Shown one piece after another: positions 27,600 through 36,532 of a stretch of 64,000 bases of DNA. Each line of letters begins with the position of its first letter. Positions within the stretch are counted from its first letter, which is position 1. The position numbers were made by a program, and so were the translations under genes. The stretch comes from Oleispira sp036960605. Its GTDB lineage: Bacteria > Pseudomonadota > Gammaproteobacteria > Pseudomonadales > Oceanobacteraceae. The notes under the pieces were generated by a model that worked only from the letters and a program-made list of their open reading frames with translations, made no database searches and was not told the DNA's origin. The stretch lies in NCBI GenBank assembly GCA_036960605.1, contig JBALXI010000003.1:62001-126000 (forward strand), given 5' to 3'.

Positions 27600-30500
27600 T
27601 GAACCACGATCACGATACGCCGTTAGGCATCTCTGGACGCCTCGCCGCTAGCTTTCAAAACTCTGCGCTGACGCCACTACTGGCGATTGTTGCTCTGTTA
27701 TTGGGTTTCTTTGCCATTGCTGTGACCCCCAAAGAAGAAGAACCACAAATCGATGTCACCTTCGCCAATATATTCATCAGCTACCCTGGCGCTAGCGCCA
27801 AAGAAGTCGAACAATTAATCGCGATTCCTGCTCAGCAAGTATTAGCTGAATTATCCGGCGTGGATGATATATTTTCTATTAGTCGTCCCGGCCAAGCTAT
27901 TCTCACTGTGGCGTTTGAAGTCGGTATTCCACGCGAACAAGCCATTGTGAAGCTATACAACCAGGTTGAATCGCATCGCGACTGGCTCCCACAAGGGCTC
28001 AACATTCCTAAGCCCATCGTCAAACCGATGGGCATTGACGATGTGCCCATTATGGCTCTAACGCTATCGGCCAAAGCGGGCCTGTTTGCTTTCAGCCGTG
28101 AAGACCTCACTCGCCTTGCGCATAGCCTAGAAACTGAGCTAAAAACCATTGCCGGCACCCGTGATGTCTATACCTTAGGCGAGCATCGGTCAGTCCTTAC
28201 CATCACCCTTGATAGCAGCCGAATGAATGGCCATGGCATTACCTTTGCGGATATTAGTCAGCGTTTAAAAAGTGCGAATATCGGAGGCCAGCTAAGTCCC
28301 ATCATTGAGAATAATCAGGTTATTAAGCTACGTGCGGGGGCTTTTCTTAATTCCATCGACGACGTAAAAAATCTGGTCATTGCTCGCACCTCCTCAACCA
28401 CTCAACAAGAAAGCAATCAACAAGGATTAGTTTATCTAGCCGATATCGCGACCATCGAACTGCAAGCTGACAGTCCCAGTAATTATGTTGTGATAAAGAC
28501 CCCTGCAAACCCGAAAGGCCAAGCGGCGGTTACCTTGGTCATCGCCAAACAGCCTGGCACCAATGCGGTTGATATTACCAACGCCGTTAGTGAGCACTTA
28601 ATCACCCTACAAAATAGGCTGATACCAGAGTCCGTATTAGTCACCGAAACTCGCAACTACGGTATCACCGCGGAAAACAAATCCAACAAACTAATTGGCA
28701 AGTTGCTCTTTGCCACCCTAGCGGTGGTGTTATTGGTATTGGCCACCATGAGCTGGCGCGAAGCCATCATCGTCGGCAGCGCCATCTTCATTACCCTTGC
28801 CCTCACGTTATTCGCATCCTGGGTCTGGGGCTTCACCTTGAATCGCGTATCTTTATTTGCCCTAATTTTCTCGATTGGCATCCTCGTCGATGATGCCATC
28901 GTGGTGGTTGAAAACATTCACCGCCACATGCAGTTAGAGAAAAATAAACCAGTAACAGAAAGCAGTCAGGGCGGTTTATTGGGCTTAATTCCAAAAGCTG
29001 TTGAGGAAGTGGGTAGCCCCACTATTTTAGCCACCTTCACCGTTATCGCTGCACTCATGCCGATGGCTTTTGTGAGCGGACTAATGGGGCCTTACATGAG
29101 CCCTATTCCGATCAACGCTTCGACAGGCATGCTGATCTCATTGCTCGTTGCCTTCATTATCACGCCTTGGCTCGCTTATAAACTGCTTCGTCATAGCCAT
29201 AATAAGGGTAGTCATAGCCATGCAGCTGCTGAAGAGCATGCTGGTGAAAGTGACAATAAGGTAACCGAGAGTAAGCCCTATATGTTTTTTCAATACCTGA
29301 TGTCACCCTTTATTATCAGCGCTCAAGCCCGCCGCAATCGCTGGGCTTTAATGATCGCTACGATGACATTGATCTTATTGGCAGTCTCTTTGCCAGTGAT
29401 GAAACTCGTCGTCTTGAAAATGCTGCCGTTTGATAATAAATCAGAGCTGCAGATTATTGTTGATATGCCTGAAGGCACGACATTAGAACAAACCTTGAGA
29501 GTACTCGATGATTTATCAGACTACGCCATCAAGATTGAAGAAGTTAAAGATATTGAGATTTATGCCGGTAATAGTGCGCCGATTAACTTCAATGGCCTCG
29601 TTCGACAATACTATTTGCGCCAAGCGCCTCATCAAGGCGACTTGCAGATCAATCTGGTGGCTAAATCTCAGCGTGATCGTCAAAGCCACGACATTGCTCT
29701 GGCTCTGCGAGTACCTTTGCAAGAAATTGGTCAGCGCTTTAATGCCAATGTGAAAATTGTTGAAGTGCCTCCGGGGCCTCCGGTTATGGCATCGATAAGC
29801 GCTGAAGTTTATGGTTTAAGTTATCCACAACAACTGCAAGCCAGCACTGAGATACAAGCCATATTCCAACAAACCGATGATATTGTCGATATCGATAGCT
29901 GGCTCGATGCGCCTCAGCAACAATGGAACCTAGTTATTCAGCGCAACCGAGCCATGATGCTAGGGCTTTCGGAGCAAGCCATTACGCAGGCGATTACCGC
30001 CGCCACTTCCGGCTGGGATATCAGCTATTTGCACAGCGAGCAGCAAAAATATGCCCTGCCGATACGCTTACGCCTAGGTCAGCAAAGTCGCGATCAACTT
30101 GCACAGCTATTAGTGCTGAAGATACGCAATCAAACAGGCGCAATGATTGCCTTAGGCGAAGTGGTTAAGCTCGAAAAAGAATCGATAGAACAGACCATTT
30201 ATCACAAAAATCAACGTCCAGTGATGTTTGTCACCGCCGATATGGCAGGGGCGTTAGACAGCCCACTCTATGGTTTATTTGATATTTCGGGCCGTATTCA
30301 AGAGCAGCGGCCTAACTGGCAACAAAAATACATCGCCCAGCCAAGTACACCGGGTTCTGCGCAAGATATCGAGATCAAATGGGATGGCGAATGGCAGATC
30401 ACCTATGAAACATTCCGTGACATGGGCATCGCCTACGGTATTGGCATGATATTGATCTACTTACTCGTCGTTGCCCAATTCCGCTCCTACCTTATCCCTT

Positions 30501-30889
30501 TAGTCGTGATGGCCCCTATTCCACTTACCCTTATCGGCGTAATGCCAGGTCACGCATTATTGGGGGCGCAATTTACCGCGACCTCGATGATCGGCATGAT
30601 CGCACTGGCGGGAATCATTGTGCGGAACTCCATATTGCTGGTCGATTTCATCAACCAGCAATTGGCAAAAGGCATCGCATTAGAGCAAGCTGTTATTCAA
30701 TCGGCGGCGGTACGGGCGAAGCCCATTATATTAACCGGAGTCGCCGCTATGACGGGGGCCTTCTTTATCTTAGATGACCCCATATTCAATGGTTTAGCCA
30801 TCTCTTTGATCTTCGGCATTCTAGTCTCCACCTTGATGACGCTCGTGCTCATTCCTCTGCTATTTTTTGTATTAAAGAAAGGCAGGTAA
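27599..30889 (+). CDS. RND efflux pump inner-membrane permease
   Basis: This 1096-residue AcrB-like proton-driven transporter has 12 expected membrane helices with two large periplasmic loops. ILVDDAIVVVENIHRHM in TM4 carries the proton-relay Asp pair. TM10-11 includes GIIVRNSILLVDFINQQL. A His-rich insertion (HSHNKGSHSHAAAEEH, ~535-550) lies on the cytoplasmic side between TM6 and TM7, and the N-terminus begins MNHDHD. These could bind metal. Substrate is unknown. It is translationally coupled to the adaptor. Confidence 0.92.
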   Translation: MNHDHDTPLGISGRLAASFQNSALTPLLAIVALLLGFFAIAVTPKEEEPQIDVTFANIFISYPGASAKEVEQLIAIPAQQVLAELSGVDDIFSISRPGQAILTVAFEVGIPREQAIVKLYNQVESHRDWLPQGLNIPKPIVKPMGIDDVPIMALTLSAKAGLFAFSREDLTRLAHSLETELKTIAGTRDVYTLGEHRSVLTITLDSSRMNGHGITFADISQRLKSANIGGQLSPIIENNQVIKLRAGAFLNSIDDVKNLVIARTSSTTQQESNQQGLVYLADIATIELQADSPSNYVVIKTPANPKGQAAVTLVIAKQPGTNAVDITNAVSEHLITLQNRLIPESVLVTETRNYGITAENKSNKLIGKLLFATLAVVLLVLATMSWREAIIVGSAIFITLALTLFASWVWGFTLNRVSLFALIFSIGILVDDAIVVVENIHRHMQLEKNKPVTESSQGGLLGLIPKAVEEVGSPTILATFTVIAALMPMAFVSGLMGPYMSPIPINASTGMLISLLVAFIITPWLAYKLLRHSHNKGSHSHAAAEEHAGESDNKVTESKPYMFFQYLMSPFIISAQARRNRWALMIATMTLILLAVSLPVMKLVVLKMLPFDNKSELQIIVDMPEGTTLEQTLRVLDDLSDYAIKIEEVKDIEIYAGNSAPINFNGLVRQYYLRQAPHQGDLQINLVAKSQRDRQSHDIALALRVPLQEIGQRFNANVKIVEVPPGPPVMASISAEVYGLSYPQQLQASTEIQAIFQQTDDIVDIDSWLDAPQQQWNLVIQRNRAMMLGLSEQAITQAITAATSGWDISYLHSEQQKYALPIRLRLGQQSRDQLAQLLVLKIRNQTGAMIALGEVVKLEKESIEQTIYHKNQRPVMFVTADMAGALDSPLYGLFDISGRIQEQRPNWQQKYIAQPSTPGSAQDIEIKWDGEWQITYETFRDMGIAYGIGMILIYLLVVAQFRSYLIPLVVMAPIPLTLIGVMPGHALLGAQFTATSMIGMIALAGIIVRNSILLVDFINQQLAKGIALEQAVIQSAAVRAKPIILTGVAAMTGAFFILDDPIFNGLAISLIFGILVSTLMTLVLIPLLFFVLKKGR

Positions 30890-30963
30890 ACCCTTGGAAT
30901 ATTTAGCCCTGCCGTAGAAAAAACTAACTACACTAGATATAGTAGATAATTTCAATTCACACG

Positions 30964-32550
30964 ATGGGCTACGTTATCTTTAATAAAAAGAACATCCCTA
31001 TTGCTTGGCGTATCGCCAGTAGTATTGTCTTTGCCTCCATTGCGATTAGCTGCGTCGCAAACATGGTGCTTATCTATACCAATTACAAAGAAGAAGAAAA
31101 ACAGTTCCACGCTCGAGTGGTCGAGATTCAATCAAGTCACATGACGTCATTGGCCAATGCACTCTGGCATTTTGATAGTAAGCAAATTGCTGTCCAAGGT
31201 GAAGGCATTAGCAACTTGTACTATATCGGCTACGTACGCATCTCAAGTGACGATAATACCTTGTATGAGACTGGTGAGGTTTCGGATTCGCCAGAAAATG
31301 ATCACTTTTTAATTCCTATCGAACATACCGGCCGCGTGATCGGTGAATTAGAAATTGGCTTTGCTCGCGATAGAATTCTTGAGAACATCATTCAGTCCGC
31401 AAGAGAAATCATCTTCATGCAAGTACTAGCAGGGCTGCTGCTAGCCATACTGCTACTTTGGCGTGTTCATCACATAATTACCCGCCACCTAATCGATTTA
31501 AACAGACAATTAGGCGAAAAAAGCGCACCGAATACCCATCAATTTTTGACCCTCGATCGTAATCAATACGATGATGAGTTATCAGCCTTGGTGAATTCTT
31601 TCAATCAGCTCACCAACGAACTCAATGGAGAGCTAAAAAGTAAAGAAGAAGCCCAGCAGGCCTTAGCGGAAACTAATAACCAACTTGAGCAAAGGGTAGA
31701 GGAACGCACGGAGAATCTTCAGGATGCCATTGACGAGCTACACAATACGTTAGAAAACTTACGTAATACTCAAAGCCAGTTAATCGAATCCGAAAAACTC
31801 TCCTCTCTGGGGGGGATGGTGGCGGGAGTGGCTCATGAGATTAATACCCCTATCGGCTTATGTATCACTACCCATTCTTTTATTAAAGATTTATTCAAAG
31901 AAATGAAGCAGCGCTTTGATGATGGCTCGATCTCCAAAAGTAACTTCACTGAATTCATGCTAAACATGGAAGAAAGTGTTGATATATTGAGTAAAAATCT
32001 CGAGCGCGCAGCCAAGTTAGTCAAAAGTTTCAAACACGTTTCTGAAGACCAAGCCGGAGAAGCCGCACGTAAATTCAATCTAGATGAATATCTACAAGAA
32101 ATTCTATCGACCTTGCACCCCAAGTTAAAAATGACCAATCATTTAGTCAACATTCGCTGTGCTGACGATATCGAAATTCAAGGTTATCCTGGCGCCCTTA
32201 GCCAGGTGATCACTAACTTAGTGATGAACAGCCTATTACATGGTTTTGAAAATATCGATAAAGGCACGATTACCATCGAAGTAGAGCGCCATAACGATCA
32301 AATTGAAATTCTATATGCCGACGACGGCCAAGGATTAACCAAAGAAGCTCAACTGAAAATATTTGAGCCCTTCTTCACGACTAAGCGGGGTTATGGCGGC
32401 ACAGGACTTGGAATGCACTTAGTCTACAACCTGGTCAACCAAGCATTGCAAGGCACCATTCAGCTACAACAGGCCTCTCAGGGCTGTGCTTTCACCATCA
32501 CCATCCCAACCCAGATTAAACTTCAGGCTCCCAGCGAACCTTTGGCATAA
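30964..32550 (+). CDS. Membrane sensor histidine kinase (orphan)
   Basis: This 528-residue protein has two membrane helices (~15-40 and ~150-170) flanking a periplasmic sensor of ~110 residues, a HAMP-like linker, a coiled coil (~215-280, rich in Glu/Gln), a phosphoacceptor site (H291 in AGVAHEINTP) and an HATPase domain (NLVMNSLLHGF; DDGQGL; GGTGLGMHLVYNLV). No receiver or partner regulator gene is adjacent. It lies 75 bp after the RND pump and may belong to the same transcript, but that is uncertain. No strong ribosome site is seen before its ATG. Confidence 0.88.
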   Translation: MGYVIFNKKNIPIAWRIASSIVFASIAISCVANMVLIYTNYKEEEKQFHARVVEIQSSHMTSLANALWHFDSKQIAVQGEGISNLYYIGYVRISSDDNTLYETGEVSDSPENDHFLIPIEHTGRVIGELEIGFARDRILENIIQSAREIIFMQVLAGLLLAILLLWRVHHIITRHLIDLNRQLGEKSAPNTHQFLTLDRNQYDDELSALVNSFNQLTNELNGELKSKEEAQQALAETNNQLEQRVEERTENLQDAIDELHNTLENLRNTQSQLIESEKLSSLGGMVAGVAHEINTPIGLCITTHSFIKDLFKEMKQRFDDGSISKSNFTEFMLNMEESVDILSKNLERAAKLVKSFKHVSEDQAGEAARKFNLDEYLQEILSTLHPKLKMTNHLVNIRCADDIEIQGYPGALSQVITNLVMNSLLHGFENIDKGTITIEVERHNDQIEILYADDGQGLTKEAQLKIFEPFFTTKRGYGGTGLGMHLVYNLVNQALQGTIQLQQASQGCAFTITIPTQIKLQAPSEPLA

Positions 32551-32561
32551 TAAAAAGATAC

Positions 32562-32601
32562 AAAAAAGCCCTTTGCTATCACTAGCAAAAGGCTTTTTTA
32601 T
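32562..32601. terminator. Bidirectional terminator between the kinase and sulP genes
   Basis: AAAAAAGCC and GCTA/TAGC arms form a stem around CTTTGCTATCACTAGCAAAAG, with A and T runs on either side, between convergent genes. Confidence 0.8.
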
Positions 32602-32637
32602 TAGGCTTCAACTTACCTTAATATGAGCAAACTCAAA

Positions 32638-34209
32638 TTAAGCTAACTTATCAACCGCAACACGATACTTAGGATCTTCCAGAACATTCACATCACACAG
32701 ATCACCGGCCTTCTTCAATAGCTGGCGACATTCTGAACTCAAGTGACGTAAATGCAGCTCTTTACCTTCGGTAATATAACGTTCGGCTAAAGAATCAATC
32801 GCTTCAATCGCTGAGTGATCAGCAACACGACTGTTTTTAAAGTCGATAATAACTTTGCTTGGATCGTCTTTAGGATTGAATAAGTCTTTAAAGTTAGCCG
32901 CAGAACCAAAGAACAAAGGACCGTGAATCTCGTAAACTTTAGCACCTTCTTCATCGATCTTATCCGTCGCAAAAATGTGCTTAGCGTGTTCCCAAGCAAA
33001 GTTCAACGCCGCTACAATAACACCGACAACCACCGCAACCGCTAAATCAGTCACTACCGTCACACCCGATACCAATACAATAATGAAGGCATCACGCTTA
33101 GGAATAGAACGCATCATACGGAAGCTAGACCATTCGAACGTACCGATAACGACCATGAACATCACACCGGTTAAGGCGGCAATTGGAATTTGTTCGATTA
33201 ATGGCGAAGCAAACAAGATAAAGCTCAATAGGAATAACGCAGCAGCAATACCGGATAAACGACCACGGCCACCGGAGTTGACGTTAATCATCGACTGACC
33301 AATCATCGCACAACCCCCCATACCACCGAAGAAACCCGTGGCAACGTTAGCAGTACCTTGAGCAACACATTCTTTATTACCTTGGCCACGAGTATCGGTC
33401 ATTTCATCGATAACAGTGATCGTTAACAAGGATTCAATCAAACCAATAGAGGCAAGGATAACGGCAAAAGGTAGAATGAATAATAAAGTATCAAGCGTCA
33501 GCGGTACGTTTGGCGCCGCAAATTCAGGTAAACCACCGGCAATACTGGCTAGATCGCCAACGGTCTTAGTATTTAGATCTAGACCAATTACGATCAAGCT
33601 AACCACTAAAATACCGGCTAGCGCAGAAGGAATCGCTTTCGTTACTTTCGGTAAGAAATGCGTAATAAACATGGTAGCAGCAATCATGCTGATCATGATG
33701 TACAGCTCGTTACCGGCTAACCAAGAACCTTCAGTCCAACCCCACTTACCACCGGGAGTGCTTTCTTGCAGCTGCGGAATTTGAGCTAAGAAGATCACGA
33801 TGGCCAAGCCATTTACGAAGCCCAACATCACTGGATACGGTACGATACGGATGAACTTACCCAATTTCAGGAAGCCAGCAGCAATTTGAATAATACCCAT
33901 CAGGACGACGGTGGCGAACAAATATTGTGGTCCCATACCGGCACCAAAATCACGTTCAGCTTGCGCCACTAAGGCAACCATAACAACGGCTAAGGCACCG
34001 GTAGCACCCGAGATCATGCCAGGACGACCACCCATAATGGCGGTAATTAGACCCACCATAAAAGCAGCATATAGACCCGTTAATGGGTGCACGCCTGCGA
34101 CAAACGCAAACGCAACAGCTTCAGGAACCAAGGCTAGCGCCACAGTTAAGCCGGATAAAGTATCGTTCTTCACATTAGGTGAGAACGTTTTGATGAATTC
34201 TTGGAACAT
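32638..34209 (-). CDS. SulP family anion transporter
   Basis: This 523-residue inner-membrane transporter of the SulP/SLC26 family has about 12-14 membrane segments and a C-terminal cytoplasmic STAS domain (~400-520; IIDFKNSRVADHSAIEAIDSL). The signature GLYAAFMVGLITAIMGGRPGMISGATGALAVVM is present in the first third (written here in full only as GGRPGMISGATGA). Sulfate or bicarbonate are the usual substrates in marine bacteria (BicA-type); the sequence alone does not decide. It is monocistronic. Confidence 0.9.
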   Translation of the reverse strand: MFQEFIKTFSPNVKNDTLSGLTVALALVPEAVAFAFVAGVHPLTGLYAAFMVGLITAIMGGRPGMISGATGALAVVMVALVAQAERDFGAGMGPQYLFATVVLMGIIQIAAGFLKLGKFIRIVPYPVMLGFVNGLAIVIFLAQIPQLQESTPGGKWGWTEGSWLAGNELYIMISMIAATMFITHFLPKVTKAIPSALAGILVVSLIVIGLDLNTKTVGDLASIAGGLPEFAAPNVPLTLDTLLFILPFAVILASIGLIESLLTITVIDEMTDTRGQGNKECVAQGTANVATGFFGGMGGCAMIGQSMINVNSGGRGRLSGIAAALFLLSFILFASPLIEQIPIAALTGVMFMVVIGTFEWSSFRMMRSIPKRDAFIIVLVSGVTVVTDLAVAVVVGVIVAALNFAWEHAKHIFATDKIDEEGAKVYEIHGPLFFGSAANFKDLFNPKDDPSKVIIDFKNSRVADHSAIEAIDSLAERYITEGKELHLRHLSSECRQLLKKAGDLCDVNVLEDPKYRVAVDKLA

Positions 34210-34323
34210 GCGCTTCCAAACCCCTAAATTTTTGAAGCGCGGATAATAACAGAATGGCGACGGACTTTCAGAACTGATTTTTTTTCATACAGCTCTCGTA
34301 AATCAGTAAAGCTATCGTTCAGA

Positions 34324-34566
34324 CTATCCCTGCGACCAAGGGCTATTCTTAACCTGGAAACGTGTTTTGATGTACAGGTCTTCAACCTTAGTGCGGGCCC
34401 ACGGGGTTTTACGCAAAAATTTCAGGCTGGATTTTATACTCGGATTTTCTTTAAAGCACAGAATATTGATCTGGCTTGCCAGCTTAGGGTAGCCATAAAA
34501 ATCAACCAGTTTGGTCACGATGGTTTCTAAGGTAAGGCCATGTAATGGGTTATTCGCTTGAGTCAT
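34324..34566 (-). CDS. VF530 family small protein (DUF2132)
   Basis: This 80-residue protein has the family signature NPLHGLTLETIVTKLVDFYG and NPSIKSSLKFLRKTPWARTKVEDLY. VF530 is a small helical domain with suggested DNA-binding character; function is not established. The ATG at 34566 is chosen over GTG/ATG codons 2-4 codons upstream because GTGGAA lies at a proper distance from it. Confidence 0.88.
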   Translation of the reverse strand: MTQANNPLHGLTLETIVTKLVDFYGYPKLASQINILCFKENPSIKSSLKFLRKTPWARTKVEDLYIKTRFQVKNSPWSQG

Positions 34567-34649
34567 AATCATTTCCACTAAATTTTATGCAGTTTAACAG
34601 CCACTAAGTCGCTACAATAGGCTTTCTTACATTATTAACCTTGTTTTCC

Positions 34650-35123
34650 ATGCTTATTATACGCTTTCTCTCTCTCGCCTTATTCTTCTTCAGTCTTGAA
34701 ACCCACGCCATTGCCTCCAGCCGTTTAGGCAAGGATGAGCCGATTCCACAATCCATCATTGGGGTTTCGACGTATTTAGGCATGATGTCTAATGACGTCG
34801 ATGAGCAAGGATTCTATGCTGGGGCCAGCTTATATATGTATTTTTTGAACTGGGCTTTAGAAGCACGCTCATTTCCCGCGGATACGTTTCAGCGAGATAA
34901 TATGCTGCAGCCTTATATGGGAATAGGATTAGGCCGTTTTTTGCAAATCCAACGCGGCATTGATTTCACCTCAACTACACGCATTCGTCTGGTCTCTGAA
35001 ATTGCCTTTGATGAATTTGTCGATAAACGCAACCATTGGATTTTACAAGGATTTGTTGAGCAGGTTCATACATCGGGTGATAATAAGCGCAGTTATGGAC
35101 TAGCTCTGGGCTATACCTTTTAA
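34650..35123 (+). CDS. Small secreted/outer-membrane protein of unknown function
   Basis: The ~157-residue protein has a signal peptide (MLIIRFLSLALFFFSLETHAIA) and a beta-rich body ending with aromatic F after GLALGYTF, the usual C-terminal signal of outer-membrane barrels. At this size an 8-strand barrel is plausible (YAGASLYMYFLNWALEARSF; MGIGLGRFLQI). I do not recognise a named family. Start set at the ATG rather than the TTG three codons earlier. The metallopeptidase-like gene follows 11 bp later. Confidence 0.65.
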   Translation: MLIIRFLSLALFFFSLETHAIASSRLGKDEPIPQSIIGVSTYLGMMSNDVDEQGFYAGASLYMYFLNWALEARSFPADTFQRDNMLQPYMGIGLGRFLQIQRGIDFTSTTRIRLVSEIAFDEFVDKRNHWILQGFVEQVHTSGDNKRSYGLALGYTF

Positions 35124-35134
35124 ATAAGAGTTTT

Positions 35135-35653
35135 ATGAATACTAAATCAACCGATCCATTACGCTACATTGCTGGTTATGCACCTGAGATCAAAGCTCAA
35201 GTGCAAGCCATGATTGATAACGACTCATTAGCAAAATACTTAGCCAAAAAGTACCCCGAGCAACATAGCATTGGCAGCGATAAAGCCTTGCGTGACTATG
35301 TGATGGAGTTAAAAAATCAGTATATGAAAAAGTCCTCGCCTCTGAGCAAGGTCACTTTTGATAACAAAATCCATGCGGCACATAATGCTCTAGGACTGCA
35401 CTCGTACGTTTCTCGTGTGCAAGGTGGCAAGATAAAGAGTAATAATGAAATTCGTATTGGTGCGGTGTTCAAGAAAGCCCCGGCGGCATTCCTGCAAATG
35501 ATCGTTGTCCATGAACTGGCTCACTTAAAAGAGAAAGATCATGACAAGGCGTTTTACCAACTTTGTCAGCACATGCTACCGGATTATCATCAATTTGAAT
35601 TCGATATGCGCGTCTACTTGGTACAACAAGAGCTTATCGGACGTGACAGTTAA
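35135..35653 (+). CDS. YgjP-like (DUF45) metallopeptidase domain protein
   Basis: This 172-residue cytosolic protein has a zinc-binding HELAH (126-130) followed by EKDHDKAFYQLCQHMLPDY, whose His would be the third ligand, as in YgjP/WLM-type gluzincin-like peptidases. The family is widespread; substrates are unknown. It is 11 bp downstream of the small envelope protein gene and probably co-transcribed. Confidence 0.85.
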   Translation: MNTKSTDPLRYIAGYAPEIKAQVQAMIDNDSLAKYLAKKYPEQHSIGSDKALRDYVMELKNQYMKKSSPLSKVTFDNKIHAAHNALGLHSYVSRVQGGKIKSNNEIRIGAVFKKAPAAFLQMIVVHELAHLKEKDHDKAFYQLCQHMLPDYHQFEFDMRVYLVQQELIGRDS

Positions 35654-35736
35654 CTCATAATATAAAATTCGACCTAATTTATTTCATTGCACACTCTTAT
35701 CCTATACTGAATACATAAACCTATAGGAGCACTGTT

Positions 35737-36465
35737 ATGATTCGATTTATTCTGTTGATTCTCACCATTATGGGTTCATCCGCTCTGTATGCTGAAAAAA
35801 TAACAGCCGTAGGTGACCCTTGGCCTCCCTTTCTCGATCCTAGTCAAGCTAGCAAAGGTATCATTGCCGAAATTGCTACCGCGGCCTATGCAACTCAGGG
35901 TTATGAACTGGAGACAACCTTTGTGCCATGGGCAAGAGCTGTCGCAGGGGTGAAAAATGCTACTTTCGATTTATTATTAGGGACTTGGTTAACAGAAGAG
36001 AGAACTAAATTTTTAATGTTCAGCGAACCCTATCTTAATAATTCGATTAAGTTCATTAAGAAGAAAGGCAGTACCTTTGACTATTCAGGCCTAGAAAGTC
36101 TAACTGGGAAATCCGTCGGTATTGTTAGAGGTTATGGCTACGGAGATGATTTTATAAATGCCAAACACTTTAAACGCCCTGAAGCTAAAAATCTTATCAG
36201 CAACATACGTAAGCTTGTTGCGGGACGAATTGATTTAACCTTAGAAGATGAAATTGTAGCAAAAACGATCATGGCCAAAGAACAGCCGGATTTACTCGAT
36301 AAAATTGAATTTTCAAACACAGACTATTCAACCAATGCTCTTTACGTCACCAGCGGCTTAGCGAATGCCAAGCATAAAGAACTCATTAAAGCCTTCAATA
36401 AAGGCCTTACTGAAATTAGAAATAATGGTGTCTACGATAAAATTTTAAACTCTCTTAATAAATAA
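35737..36465 (+). CDS. Periplasmic solute-binding protein (SBP_bac_3 type)
   Basis: This 242-residue protein has a signal peptide (ending LYAEK) and a family-3 amino-acid-binding fold: DPWPPFLDP, GIIAEIATAAYATQGYE, FDLLLGTWLTEERTKFLMFSEPY, and a C-terminal FNKGLTEIRNNGVYDKIL. No ABC permease genes are adjacent, so it is an orphan. Similar orphans are often annotated as amino-acid binding or as sensor partners. TAGGAG lies just before the ATG. Confidence 0.85.
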   Translation: MIRFILLILTIMGSSALYAEKITAVGDPWPPFLDPSQASKGIIAEIATAAYATQGYELETTFVPWARAVAGVKNATFDLLLGTWLTEERTKFLMFSEPYLNNSIKFIKKKGSTFDYSGLESLTGKSVGIVRGYGYGDDFINAKHFKRPEAKNLISNIRKLVAGRIDLTLEDEIVAKTIMAKEQPDLLDKIEFSNTDYSTNALYVTSGLANAKHKELIKAFNKGLTEIRNNGVYDKILNSLNK

Positions 36466-36468
36466 CAT

Positions 36469-36524
36469 TAATAACAGCATTACAAATTTGATCAAAAAAT
36501 TTTATTTTTCTAATGCTGTTATTA
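36469..36524. repeat. 14-bp perfect inverted repeat between convergent genes
   Basis: TAATAACAGCATTA (36469-36482) is the exact complement of 36511-36524, with a 28-nt AT-rich loop. It overlaps the gap between the binding-protein gene and the RND permease and probably helps end transcription from either side, although no T tract follows. Confidence 0.6.
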
Positions 36525-36532
36525 GCCCTCGC

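Noticed and set aside
33911..34246. 111-codon ORF opposite the SulP gene (also 32975-33298 and 33416-33784)
   Set aside because: Antisense frames of a well-supported membrane transporter gene, with no family match or ribosome site.
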